Assembly: GCA_030340625.1 (NCBI GenBank)
Contig: JAOPHQ010002356.1
Span: forward strand, 32,010-96,009
Length of the DNA: 64,000 nt
Direction: 5' to 3'
DNA from: Merluccius polli
Lineage: Eukaryota > Chordata > Actinopteri > Gadiformes > Merlucciidae
Shown here: piece by piece, positions 1 to 11,662 of the stretch
Layout of the letters: each line of letters opens with the position of its first letter
How positions within the stretch are numbered: the first letter of the stretch is position 1
Program-made: the position numbers and the translations under genes
The notes under the pieces: generated by a model
The model's input: only the letters and a program-made list of their open reading frames with translations
Told to the model about the DNA's origin: nothing
The model's database searches: none

Positions 1-304
1 TCTTGTTTGCATTTTGAGGAATGCCAACTACCAACACTTGGGCTCATTCTAGAAACCTTATTCATGTTAAGCCCAAAGCACACAGAGCATTTGGCCTCCT
101 ATTTGTAACGCCACACAAACAAGAACTGAAATCATGTTTTAAAAAGGAAAGCACACAAAATGTAGCACGACTATTTGGGATGCAAAAATTGAAAAACATT
201 ATTTCTGGGCTTCTTTTTTTTTATTCAGAGCTGTTTTTTGTTATGCATCAAAGGTTAGTATGCATGTTTTGCCTGCATATTGTGCCTATAATACTTTTCA
301 CAGG

Positions 305-717
305 TAGTTGGGTCATCTATAGAAGTTCCGTGACCGCGGAGAGCAAAGGTTCGTTTCTCACTGGATTTGTCATCTATAAAGGTTAAATAAAAAAATTAGC
401 CAGGGTGCCCCTCACAAAAATGTGGGGACATTTTGGGAGAGCCCTATATCCAAAATGGCTGCTGTCAGCCAAGCTGGAAATTAACTTTTTAATGGTTTTG
501 CCCACAGTGCTGCATAATACATGGTTTCTGAGACTGGGTCAAGAAATTCACAAATTATGTAGATTTATTGGTTTGACCTATTTTTGACCTTCAAATTCAA
601 GATGGCTGCCACTTTTGGCTCTTTAAATGTCAATTTTTCAAAATCGTCATAGAGCCTTAATATTAGGCTCAAATGAAAGGTCTGCTCATACTGAGTTCAG
701 TTATGGACAGTACAATT
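305..717 (+). repeat. Left TIR of the Academ-like element
   Basis: This segment matches the reverse complement of 5998-6414 with scattered substitutions and small indels. The match stops abruptly after ACAATT at 717. It contains the oppositely read coding-like stretches near 405-587, which are part of the TIR and not genes. Confidence 0.85.
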
Positions 718-1496
718 CCAAGAAGGCTATGCAGAAGTCATCTCAATGGTAAAAAAGATCAAGGTTTGTGGTTGATGAGAAACAAACTTTGCTGATATTA
801 TTAGTTACCCTTCATTTCATTATGAACTGGAAAATAATTAACACTTCTCAATGGCATAAAATATCTCTAAAGTTGTCTTCTGCAGTAATTCAACAAAGCA
901 TACCTCACTCCCAATCAGTCAGCCCCACATCCAAGTGATGTGCAAACACGCCGTCTCTCTAATGTTTATGTTTCCACGGTTTCATGTCACTGGAAAATTC
1001 CTTGCTGCATTGAGACACTTTGTTTGAGGTAAGCTCTTATATACTCAACATTATTCACTAGTCCAAAGATTATTTTATCATTATGAATGTATGACAGCAA
1101 AGAGATAGTTATGTGCAGAAGTTATCATTGATAATTAGTGTTAGCTAAATTAGGTAGCTATCTAATGTTAGATTAGCTGTCTCTCAATTTATGTTGACTG
1201 ACATAATCCAGATGCTTGTCATGGAAAAAAACATAACATAGCAACATATCTATATTAGTTTGATCTAGCATTAATATGATAACCAGCAGTTCTGACAAGT
1301 AACTAGCTAGCTAGCTAGCTACTTACATGATAAGTAAGTATACAATGCTAGTTTCAGCTCCAATAGGCTTACCCTAGCTAGATAGCTGATGACTAGCTTC
1401 TCTGGTACTTTAGAGTAGTTTTTTTTCTCTTTTTTAGGTTTATGTGAATGTAGCAAGAACTACAAGGCACTATGTCCTATGAATGTGTGCTGAAAT

Positions 1497-4400
1497 GTGG
1501 CAAGCCTTGTGAGTCATCTGATGAAATCAACCAAGGAAAATGGGACAGCTTTACAATCCAAAGCCAAAAACTGGTCAGGGCTTGACAAATTTGGTCATGT
1601 TTACACCACCCCTTCGTGGCAAGATGGGCTGGGGAATCATTACATACATCAGTCATGTTATATCTCCATCTCATCTTCAGACAAGCTTGAAAAAGCCAGA
1701 CGGCGCACAAACAAAGAAAGTGACATTGCTCAGTGTTCAAGTTCTGAAATGCCAGCTCAGAAGGCTCTGTGTGACAAAGAGTCAGAGGGACCATCACCAA
1801 AACGCCTGCGTTCATCTGTGAGTGGGTCTCTTCACAACAAGACAAAGTGTGTGTAGTGCATGCAAGGTGAGGACACGAGGCACTCAAATAGAGTGCGAAG
1901 CAAGCTGTTCAGAATCAACACACAGTCAGCATGGCGCGCCTTCAAGCGCCACAGTCCTTATAGAAGATGAACAGTTGAGGGACCGTCTCACAAGGCTCAT
2001 TCAGTCAACATCAGCACTGTCAGATCCTTTTGCAAATGACATCATGTACCACCATGTCTGTTGGATGAAACATATTCACAATACACATTTCAAGCCAGAT
2101 GATGCAATGCATCTCCAGAGTGTGTCGCTCTCAGAGGCAAATAATTTGTTCTTTAGACATGTTGATTCTGTCATCTTTACTGAGCGTGAGATCCGTTCAC
2201 TACAGTCTCTTTTAGCAGACTACAAACGCATAGTCAGTGAGTATGGCTATGCAGTGGGTGATGTTAAATCATCTTATGTCAAGAACCTGCTCATTAATTA
2301 GTATCAAGACAAAATGGGCTTCAAAGAGAGAAGTGAGCTTGGCATCAGCGATGAGCAACTCCTCCAGAACTTGGCTCCACAGCTATCGAAGATGATCAAA
2401 GGCACACCTACTGTTCCCTGGCCACCTTGCATTGATCATCTTGAGGAAGATGAACAGTTGTGAGTTGCTGTTGAAGCTTTTGACTTGGCTAAAACAGCCT
2501 CAGAGAAAAACTGCCAACCTCAGCCCAGCCACATTCATTCTGGCCTCTATGATCACCTACCACATTACTGGACAGCGCACTACCACTGCTATCAACCTGG
2601 GTGTAAATGTCCATGGCATGACTCGGTGTAAAGATCTGGTAGACACTCTACACAAGAGTGGTGTCTGCATCAGCTATGCAGACACGCTGCTCCTTTATGA
2701 CCACTGGGCTTTGATGGATATAGAGGCATCATCAACCTGCCCACAGGAGATTGCAGATGGCAAGCCAGCTATTGTTATTATCGACAATGATGACTTCAAA
2801 ATTGACACCCTGACAGGCAACTCAAAAGGAGCCCATCGAACAAATGTTATGTATGTGCAGCCAGAGAGCTATAACAAGAAACCAGATGAAGTTCCTGCTG
2901 CAAGGCTCTCCAAGAAGAAGGAAATCTCTGCACAGCTGAGGCAGAAGTGTGCAGAGCTGACAAAGGTCCATCAGTACAGATGCCCACCTGGTAGCAAGAG
3001 TGAGCCACCAGCTCGTCCCATGGTAGATCTACCAGTGAATGGCACAGCTCCACAGAGTGCTCGCTCTGTCATACATGCACTGTCTCGCATAGACACTGAT
3101 GGTTCAAGACCACCACCTCAAGAGCAGCAGGTTCCGGGATACAGTGGTGCTCAGTCTTGCCATCTACCACACAACAAGAGCAAGCCTACCACACAACCTA
3201 CAATGAACCTCCAAGCAAGTCAGTGGTGCATGACATTATGGTTAAACAAGTGAATGCCATGCACAAGAAGAATATTCCATTCTCCTTTCTCGTTGGTGAC
3301 CTGCCCACCTACAAGACAATCGTTCAGCTCAAGGCAGAGAATGCACAAATGTTCAAGGACATTGTCCCAATCCTTGGCGCTTTCCACCAGCAGATGTCCT
3401 ACATCTATGCTGTCTATAAGAGATTCAAAGGCTCTGGAATGGCAGACACTGGTTACAGCAGGGGTAGTAGTGGAGGGTTCTATAGACAAGCACTACGAGG
3501 GAAGCACTACAGGCGGGGTGTGCGCTGCATCCAGCTCTGGAGAGAGGCTCTAATACACAAACGACTAGCAACGATTCTTGAGCATGAAGAGCTATCGGAG
3601 GACATCAAGGAGAATCTCAAGACCCTGCGCAATGCACTCACTGAAACTCAGGAGGCTCTACAGAAAGCTCACAAGGACCTTGAGGAGGATGGTGATGTAA
3701 AGGAGCTGATTAACAGAGTTTATGAGAAGCCTGGCACAGACATGGGGGACTTTTGGGTCTCGTTCCTGGAGATGACCGACCCACTTGTACAATGTCTTAA
3801 TGCATGTCATGCAAGAAATGGTACAGAGTACCTAGTGTCAACATACAACATGCTGCCTGGACTGATGGCATACGACAACCATGATTATGGAAGGTGGTTG
3901 CCAGATTATTGGGCAATGCTCTCCTCGCTGTCAGATAAGAGAATGGCATTCTTCAACATTCACTTCACCCAGTCAATGACAGGGCTACCTTACTCCTGTC
4001 AGCCACTCGACCTTTGGATAGAAACAACTATGAATATGAACTCGAAGCTAAAGCAAGGATGGATCCAGCTTCTACAGAATGAGAAGCAACTGTTCTCATC
4101 AACAAGAAACGCAAACAATGTTGCAAGGGTAAAGTCTACTGTGAAGCAGAGCCTCCGCCATAGGAAGCATGTTGAATGCCAGCCAGCAAGGATGAAGAAG
4201 GATGAGCAAGCAGTTCAGGACCTGCTGGCATGCATGAAGGATTTTGAAGCTGAGCCCTTTGACATCTCTTCACCTATACTGAGGTCGCTACAGTCTGGCC
4301 TGGTCGCCTCACCAGAGTTAGTGCTTGACCTAAAGACTGCACTTCCAGATGGCCAAGCTCAGGTTGAAACCCTCCTGCAAGAGCGAGTGTTTGCAAAGAT

Positions 4401-5870
4401 CATGCCTCTCACTGCAACCATCCACAGGAATAAGAGGCGAAATTTCACTGGAGAAATGATCTGTACACCATCTGGTGCTCATATGAAGGTTGCCCATATG
4501 GAGAGGTCGGGGCTGGCAGCCCTAGTGGACCATGCAGAGGGATCAGGAATGATCCAACTTGAGTCAGCCCTTGAGAGGAGAGTGACTCAGGAGTGCCTTT
4601 CACTCTACAATGTAGATGGGTCAATGCGCAAGACTGTGAAGAGCAAGTTGTTAGAGCTCTTCAAGCTAGACCCAGTGAAAAACCAAGAGACCACGTTAGC
4701 CTTGTGGACATGGGGCTGATCTGGCGGCTTGCCACCCCCACACCTGAAGACCGTGAGTCTCGTAAGCGGGACGGTTCAGAGTACCACTGGGGTGACTACT
4801 TGGATAAAATCTGCGCTATGATCTTCTCACGCCATGCCAACGCATATCTCATCATCCTTGTCAATGACATATATGACCTTCCTTTCAGCATCAAGGATGA
4901 TGAGCACGATTGTCGTGCAGCAAAACATCCAAAAGGCCCAAATGTTTTTCCCAAGCCCGAAGACAGGTTCCCAGGTGCTGCTGAGTTCAACCAACTCATG
5001 GTTAATTCCGGAAATAAGGTCAGACTACAGGAACAGCTGAAAAGACAAGCGGGACAGGTGCATGGGGACATAATATACTGCGAGGGAGAAACGTCAACCA
5101 ACCTGAGCACTGGCGTGGCTAATGGGGACTATGTCTTCAGACATCCAGAAGCAGATACAATGTTGCTCTCTGCCTATGCAAATGTGAGAGCCAGTAAGTA
5201 CACTGGACCTGTTGTTCTAGACTGCGGGGACACAGATGTGTATGTCCAAGCAGCTTACGTCTCGCAGCAAGTCAGAGGTGATCTGCTGAGTAAACGCAAG
5301 CATGCGTTAATCAACTGCCGTGCTATGCTGTCGGAAGAGGTTGCAGATATCATCATACCTCTCCATGTGATCACTGGCAGTGACCACACCTCAGGGTTCT
5401 ATGGGCATGGGAAGGAGAAGGTGAAGATCAATTCTGAGGCAAGAGCTCCTGGGACAAGTGGGCGAGAGTCTGGAATTAAAACATGAAGTCAGCGGATATG
5501 AAGGCATTTGTCCTCCATCATTTATGCTGAGAGTGCAGATGTGAGCTGCGGGCAGGCCAGAGTTTCCAAATGGCACAAACTGAAGAATAAGAGTACAATC
5601 CGTCTCCCACCTGATGATGACTCTTTGAATCTTCATATGGAAAGGTCAAACTACCTTACATATTGCCAGCTCCATTACAACCTACAAGAGCATCCTTCTC
5701 CCATTGGTCACGGCTGGGAACTAGTGAACGGAAAGTGTCGACCAGTGCGTCACACCCTGCCCCCCTTGCCCCAGCAGCTCACACCTCATGACTGCTCAGA
5801 TGAGAGTAGCAGTGATGATGAGGAGTCAGTGTGGAGATTCAACAGATTCAGATGGAGTCTTTTTAGTTAA
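1497..5870 (+). pseudogene. Broken Academ-like transposase with C-terminal XPG/FEN-like nuclease
   Basis: One long protein is spread over several frames. The N-terminal part (1497-2300) has Cys/His clusters (HQSC, CSACK, then a Cys-rich run, YHHVCW) that look zinc-binding. The middle (2430-4700) is helical with no family I can name. The C-terminal part (4700-5870) has an EAD acidic motif (5148), a GDTDVYV motif (5226) and GSDHTSGFYGHGK (5376), the order of acidic residues and helix-hairpin-helix loop of XPG/FEN nucleases, then a tail with YLTYCQLHYN and SPIGHGW. Breaks: frame change near 1850, TAG at 2299, TGA at 2461 with a frame change, frame change near 3150, two compensating shifts between about 3454 and 3490, and further shifts near 4675 and 5420. 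It cannot make a full protein. Confidence 0.7.
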
Positions 5871-5997
5871 TTCAATTAAAAAAAAATCAAAAATGTTCAT
5901 GTTATGTTAATAAAAACAACTCCAAGCTAAATAATCTTCTGTCACCCTGCTTTCATTGGTTCCACCCCAGACATCTGATGACCTATGTGTATGTTGT

Positions 5998-6414
5998 AAT
6001 TCTACTGTCCATAACTGAACTCAGTATGAGCAGACCTTTCATTTGAGCCTAATATTAAGGCTCTATGACGATTTTGAAAAATTGACATTTAAAGAGCCAA
6101 AAGTGGCAGCCATCTTGAATTTGAAGGTCAAAAATAGGTCAAATCAATAAATCTACATCATTTGTGAATTTCTTGACCCAAATAGTCTCAGAAACCATGT
6201 ATATGCAGCACTGTGGGCAAAACCATTAAAAAGTTAATTTCCAGCTTGGCTGACAGTAGCCATTTTGGATATAGGGCTCTCCCAAAATTTCCCCACATTT
6301 TTGTGAGGGGCACCCCGGCTCATTTTTTTATTTAACCTTTTATAGATGACAAATCCAGTGAGAAACGAACCTTTGCTCTCCGCAGTCACAGAACTTCTAT
6401 AGATGACCCAACTA
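5998..6414 (-). repeat. Right TIR of the Academ-like element
   Basis: Inverted partner of 305-717, ending CCCAACTA at 6414. Divergence from the left arm (for example CCGGGGTG against CCAGGGTG near the outer third) shows the copy is not recent. Confidence 0.85.
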
Positions 6415-6720
6415 AGGCGCTGAGGCAGATTTCTTCTTGTTCTCTGGTATATTGAGGCAAATCACATCCCTAATGTTGCATTACTGCCATCTTCTGGATT
6501 CATTTGGCCCTTTATCCATTCTCTCCGTAAATTCTAATTTATAACCATGTTTTACACAACAAATTAAACATACAATCTCTAATCTCTGATTAATCACCGA
6601 AAACGTTATTTTTGAAATCTGCAATGCTTATTGCAACTTTATCTTTATCCTACATCTTTATCCATGTCCACTTTTATTTATGTGTCCACTTCCACCATAA
6701 GACTTGAGACTTGACTTACA
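6415..6720. other. Intron of abat, no feature seen
   Basis: AT-rich unique-looking sequence between the Academ-like element and a LINE fragment. I see no coding signal or repeat structure. Confidence 0.5.
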
Positions 6721-7140
6721 CCAAGACTTGATTGATTGAGTGATTGATTGATTCACTTTATTAATCCCCCAAGAGGGAAACTTCATTAACCACTGCATGC
6801 CGACAACATAAAATCGTATTTCTGGTTCTCAATTCTATTGTGGCCTCTAACGAATCCAGGGTCAAGACAATTATGGATCCTGCTCTTTTAATCTTTTAAT
6901 CTTCTAAACTGTCTTCTACTGTGATGCTCTTCCCCCAGCAAACTACGGCAAAAAACAGGACACTAGCCAGAATGCTCTGATAGTACACATGTAGGAGTTT
7001 CCTGCTAACATCAAAGGATCTGAGTTTCCTGAGAGAGAACAACCTGGACTGAGCTTTCTTATGTATGGCCTTGGAGTTCTCTTTCCAGTTCAGCTTATTG
7101 TCTACATGGACACCCAAGTATTCAACAGCTCTGACTCAGA
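6721..7140 (-). mobile_element. LINE 3' fragment (L2/Rex-type), C-terminal of reverse transcriptase
   Basis: On -, 6896-7117 reads GVHVDNKLNWKENS, then QSRLFSLRKLRSFDV, then YQSILASVLFFAVVCWG, the region downstream of the RT catalytic core in L2/CR1-type fish LINEs. The element ends at low coordinates in a short (GATT)n tract at 6729-6755, in the right place for a microsatellite-like LINE 3' tail. It is strongly 5'-truncated and sits in the last abat intron. Clade is inference. Confidence 0.65.
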
Positions 7141-7314
7141 CTTACCAACAGCTCTGATAGTAACTAGTTACATTATAACGTTATCTTCTGAGAAATGTAA
7201 CTCATTAGATAACTTTTCTGTCACTAAGAATACAAATGCATGTTATGTCTCATTGTATGTTGGTTGTAATGCAAAGAAGACCCATGATCCCATCTCTGCA
7301 CTTCTGTTACACAC

Positions 7315-7332
7315 GTGTGTGTGTCTGTGTCT

Positions 7333-7411
<79 letters not shown>
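7315..7411. repeat. (TG)n microsatellite
   Basis: About 97 bp of GT dinucleotides with a few CTGT interruptions at the left end. Reading frames through it on both strands are artefacts. Confidence 0.97.
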
Positions 7412-7412
<1 letters not shown>

Positions 7413-7855
7413 AAATCTTGTTTTGCATCTAACAAAAACAATCGGGCCATTAGGTTACAGTAATGCTTGCCTATTTTAAATAACTGATTAGACTTATTCT
7501 TATTAGTTGGGTGTAATCAAGTTACACCCAACACTGCTTGTTAATGGTTAGGATGACATCAGCTGTCAAATAAATACACAAAACAACACTACTCACACAC
7601 TACTCAGAATTGCACATACAAACTGCAAAATACAACTTTATCTGTTTATAGTTTTAGTTTTTATATTTAACTTTTTAATATATTTGTATAGTATTTTATA
7701 TATTTTGCCTTTTTATAGTACTGTTATTTTTCCTTTGTTTAATTTATTAACTGATTGGCAATGTATTATTTCCCATGCCAATAAAGCTCTTTTAAATTGA
7801 GAGTGTAATTGAATAGGTTTTAAAAACAAATCTTTTTCCAACCCAACAACAACAG

Positions 7856-7977
7856 GCGTGATCCTGGGTGGCTGTGGTGACTGCTCCATCCGTTTCCGAC
7901 CAGCACTGATCTTCAAGGAGCACCATGTGCACATGTTCCTAAACATCTTCAATGACTTGCTGGCCACGCACAAGTAG
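7856..7977 (+). CDS. abat: 4-aminobutyrate aminotransferase, terminal coding exon
   Basis: A pyrimidine-poor but valid acceptor (AACAACAACAG) at 7855 is followed by two bases completing a split codon, then 39 codons and TAG at 7975-7977. The peptide contains GVILGGCGDCSIRFRP and FLNIFNDLLATHK, matching the extreme C-terminus of vertebrate mitochondrial GABA transaminase. That PLP enzyme converts GABA plus 2-oxoglutarate to succinic semialdehyde plus glutamate in the mitochondrial matrix. This exon carries only the end of the small C-terminal domain; the PLP-binding lysine is upstream. No other abat exon is visible from 1 to 7855, so the upstream exons lie off the left edge and the intron here exceeds 7.8 kb, mostly through the Academ-like insertion. 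Confidence 0.92.
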
Positions 7978-9510
7978 AGCCAAGCTACATTGAAAAGGGA
8001 TGCGAGCAACAACATAATATTGTTATATTGTTCAGCCAGCCAAACCAAGATGGAGGGGGAGAGGAGGGAGGAAAAGCACAAAGACGCCCATTGTCCCGAA
8101 GAGCAAATCCATAAAAATATTTTCAAGTGCTGTTCCACAAGCTGTCGAACATTAAAGAACTTCACATTCGACCGTGGAATGGGAACAAATCATGTTGTCA
8201 CTGCAGACTGGTGTACATTGTCATCAAATATTTCATAGTCAAAAACATTTTGTTTTGTTTTTTGAAACATTGTGTCCGTTGGGATGAAGTGACTCAAATG
8301 TTGACATCATTGTGGTCAGTCCACTATTTTGGTCACTATTTCAACCGCTACAGACCTATGATCCACCCCCAGGTTCATGGACAAGCTAAACACAACACCA
8401 CAACCTCTCAGTGGGTAGAAGAGCACAAGTTAACCGTTTGGTGGGAATATGTGGAGTAAGATAAGTCAGCAAAATGGCAGCCTCTTGGCAGCATCATTTT
8501 TTGGAATATAAAATGCAAAAACAATAGTATTTCACTTTGGCATAGTCATATTACTTGATCAGCAAAATTATGATTTTAAGGCTTGTTTTGCATTACAAAC
8601 TGCCTTTGGTGTTTGGTTTTAGTGTCTGGTTCAACATTGTAACCATGTTCCCAGGGCAGTGTTTTCCTTGTGCTTATTCTACGAGGGTTTAAAGGGGATT
8701 CTAATTGTAAAGCATGTGACACCTCTATTTTTGCCTCTTTGTACCTTTGCGCGTGGGAAACAAGTAATTTCTAACCCGCACGTCATAAATTTCCATCCTG
8801 ATTCTACATGTTCGTTAGGCTTTTTTCTTTTTTTTCTAGCGTTCTGTTTTATATACTGTTAACTTTGTAAAAAAACAGGGAAGTGTTTATCATGGATCAT
8901 TTAGTGCCTGCATGGTCATTTGTTATGTAATGAACACCAAGGTGTTAGAAATGGCTGCTCTCTGCGTTGATATGGAACTTTGTTTTTGTTTTAAAAATAA
9001 CTTGGGTAATACATTTAGGAATACTAATTTGATGACGTGCGACATTAAAAAAAACTTGTTTTCTTTAAGTTTTAGTAAAACTTGTTTTCATATTGAAATA
9101 CCATTAAATGTCTTTAGTCAAATGGTAAACGCCAATTGTTCTAATGCCACGCCTAGATAATATAAACCTTTACATGTGCCTTTCATTCTTTTTTAAATTC
9201 ACAAACCAGAAAACTAGCCTTTGAATAATTAATGGTCACCTTTACATTTGTTTTGTTTACATGACTTTAAAAGTGAAAGCAAATTTTGCTACCCTAACGA
9301 TATGGACATTTTAAGTCATTTCAAGAATGAAAATCCCATGGAAAGGTGTGTAATATAAATGGTGGGGCATACAATAAGATTATTGCATATTTTGTATTGT
9401 TTATTTTTTCTTTATTTCTTTTGAAATGTTTTTGTGTTATATCAATGTGTGCATTAATCATGAATCTGTTAAAGGTCATAAAGATATAAATAAAATGATG
9501 TATATTCCCA
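7978..9510 (+). other. Probable 3' UTR of abat
   Basis: AT-rich, non-coding, without recognised transposons, directly after the abat stop. The first good AATAAA is at 9489-9494. A second AATAAA at 10029-10034 would give a longer 3' UTR. Which one is used cannot be told from sequence. Confidence 0.55.
9489..9494 (+). promoter_or_regulatory. Candidate polyadenylation signal for abat
   Basis: Canonical AATAAA about 1.5 kb after the abat stop codon; the downstream region is T/G-containing. The alternative is AATAAA at 10029-10034. Confidence 0.45.
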
Positions 9511-9820
9511 CCTATGGCAGATAGCTATAGATGATAGCTTCTATATTATATATTTCTGATGGCCAGATATCTAGGCATTTGCTAAATCTAGTCAGAGAAG
9601 AAGAAGAATAACCATTTAAGGGGGCTGGAATTGGCCCAGGATAAGTCTGCATGTTTGTAAGATAGCCCAGTATTTTGGTCATTCCAGTTGAGCCCATTAT
9701 TGATGTATATCACAATGTTTCAACATTGTTTTGAATGCCTCAGTCAATGTTTATAGCTTAGTTTCGCTAGCACAATGATGGAATGAAGTTGATGTCCACC
9801 CCTTGATTTGATATGGGGGT

Positions 9821-9852
9821 TGATGATGATGATGATGATGATGATGGTGATG
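9821..9852. repeat. (GAT)n microsatellite
   Basis: About ten GAT units with one GGT interruption, in otherwise featureless intergenic sequence (9511-10250). Confidence 0.9.
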
Positions 9853-10250
9853 GAAGTGTAGTTATTGCGGCAACTTACAATTACAATTGTGTATCAATTG
9901 ATGAATTGTCTCAAAAAGTTTTAATTTTCACTGTAATTGTGAGATATAAAAACATGTCTCTTGATGTAATCATTTCAGATGGTTCTAATTAATGTTGTCT
10001 AAAATGAATCCACTATGTAGCCTAGAAAAATAAAGTAATTTTGATTTGGTTCTGTGGATGTGTATTGCTTTTTACTTTCTACAATAGAATAACACATGGG
10101 GGCACTTTAATCCATAATTAGGAGCTGGGAGGCATTGGCTTGCAATATATATAAATTGCCTTTCAACTGTTGTTTAAACATCTATACTGTCACTGTAATG
10201 CATTGAGTTAGGTCAGACCTCATGATAACCTAAGGCCTTTATCTATTGCA

Positions 10251-10312
10251 TATTTACATTTAGGGCATTTAGCAGACACTTTTGTCCAAAGCAACTTACA
10301 ATAAATACATTT
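10251..10312. repeat. Common teleost interspersed repeat fragment
   Basis: The phrase GGGCATTTAGCAGACACTTT followed by GTCCAAAGCAACTTACAA is a sequence I know as highly repeated in many fish genomes, often near SINE or hAT tails. Class uncertain. Confidence 0.5.
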
Positions 10313-10341
10313 GTTTTTGCAAACATTTCCTTAGTTATAGA

Positions 10342-10378
10342 GTGTGTGTGTATGTGTGTGTGTGTGTGTGTGTGTGTA
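10342..10378. repeat. (GT)n microsatellite
   Basis: GT dinucleotides with one TATG interruption. A C homopolymer of about 12 bases follows at about 10401-10412. Confidence 0.95.
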
Positions 10379-10451
10379 CGCACTCTTCCCTCTTTACTTC
10401 CCCCCCCCCCCCAAGAGCTATGGGAATTATCATTTTGTCTAAGACAGTGGT

Positions 10452-11183
10452 GGGGACTGTAGTGTAAACATGTTGTATGCAGGTAGACGCTGCAGTATGA
10501 GGACTGTAGTGTAAACATGGTGTATGCAGATAGATGCTGCAGTATGAGGACTGTAGTGTAAACATGGTGTATGCAGGTAGACGCTGCAGTATGGGGACTG
10601 TAGTGTAAACATGTTGTATGCAGGTAGACGCTGCAGTATGAGGACTGTAGTGTAAACATGGTGTATGCAGGTAGACGCTGCAGTATGAGGACTGTAGTGT
10701 AAACATGGTGTATGCAGGTAGACGCTGCAGTATGGGGACTGTAGTGTAAACATGGTGTATACAGGTAGACGCTGCAGTATGGGGACTGTAGTGTAAACAT
10801 GGTGTATGCAGGTAGACGCTGCAGTATGAGGACTGTAGTGTAAACATGGTGTATGCAGGTAGACGCTGCAGTATGAGGACTGTAGTGTAAACATGGTGTA
10901 TGCAGGTAGACGCTGCAGTATGGGGACTGTAGTGTAAACATGGTGTATACAGGTAGACGCTGCAGTATGGGGACTGTAGTGTAAACATGGTGTATGCAGG
11001 TAGACGCTGCAGTATGGGGACTGTAGTGTAAACATGATGTATGCAGATAGATGCTGCAGTATGAGGACTGTAGTGTAAACATGGTGTATGCAGGTAGACG
11101 CTGCAGTATGGGGACTGTAGTGTATACAGGTAGACGCTGCAGTATGGGGACTGTAGTGTAAACACGGTGTATGCAAGTAGATG
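10452..11183. repeat. 47-bp minisatellite, 16 units
   Basis: Units begin GGGGACTGTAGTGTAAACAT or GAGGACTG and end GACGCTGCAGTAT. Fourteen units are exactly 47 bp (starts 10452, 10499, 10546 and so on). Unit 15 (11110) is 36 bp, lacking 11 bp between two GTGTA copies, and unit 16 (11146) is partial. Units 5-8 (10640-10827) and 9-12 (10828-11015) carry the same variant order, so a 188-bp block has been duplicated. 47 is not a multiple of 3, so long open frames run through all three minus-strand frames; these are not genes. Confidence 0.97.
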
Positions 11184-11189
11184 TACAGT

Positions 11190-11662
11190 GTGCCCTGTAA
11201 CCTAGTGTTAGCGATTTCCTTACGTTAGCTCTACTCACATTACAAATTTGAAAAAATTACACGCAAATATTGCTAACTTCTTACCTTCAAACTACTAGCC
11301 TAACCAACTACGTGAGGTAATTACGTGAGGATTTTCAATGGAAGCCGTGTGTTCATTTGGTCAGGGTGTGGGGTATGGCACGTGACATCACTCCATCTCC
11401 ATGTCATCCAATATGCAGTAATTTCTAGAACATCTCCATTAAAGTAATAGGGAAGTTTATTTCTACATCTTTAAACTCTCCCATCCAAACAGCCATGCAT
11501 TAAACAATAGTGTAGTGTCACAGAAGCGCATGGTGGAGCAGCACTTGGTGAAAGAGCGTACCTGTCAGCTTAAGCATCATAGCATTCAGTACTTATCAGG
11601 GAGGTTACATGAGCTACATTCATAGATGCAGGAGTGCCTCTTCGTGCAGGAGCCTTTCTCCT
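11190..11662. other. Intergenic, no feature seen
   Basis: Moderately AT-rich single-copy-looking sequence. No gene or repeat recognised. Confidence 0.4.

Larger units (their letters stand above)
305..6414 (+). mobile_element. Academ-like DNA transposon with long TIRs
   Basis: A 6.1-kb element is bounded by inverted repeats of about 415 bp whose outer ends read TAGTTGGGTCATCTATAGAA. AGG lies directly outside both ends (302-304 and 6415-6417), which fits a 3-bp target duplication. Between the TIRs, about 780 bp of non-coding DNA (718-1496, including a CTAG-rich stretch near 1310-1320) precede one decayed protein-coding region on +. As I recall, Academ elements have 3-4-bp target duplications, long TIRs, a Cys-rich zinc finger and in some lineages an XPG-type nuclease; all four match here. 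The superfamily name is inference. The boundaries are seen directly. Confidence 0.75.

Noticed and set aside
7061..7463. Open frames through the TG microsatellite
   Set aside because: Dinucleotide repeat translated as Cys-Val or His-Thr; no gene.
1..7855. Penultimate abat exons
   Set aside because: No segment matched the expected upstream residues; the left 304 bases are AT-rich and unassigned.
10452..11183. CRISPR-like array
   Set aside because: Units are contiguous 47-bp repeats without unique spacers, in a vertebrate genome.
10243..11238. Long minus-strand open frames (331, 276 and 245 codons)
   Set aside because: They run through a 47-bp tandem repeat in all three frames and encode only cycling repeat peptides.
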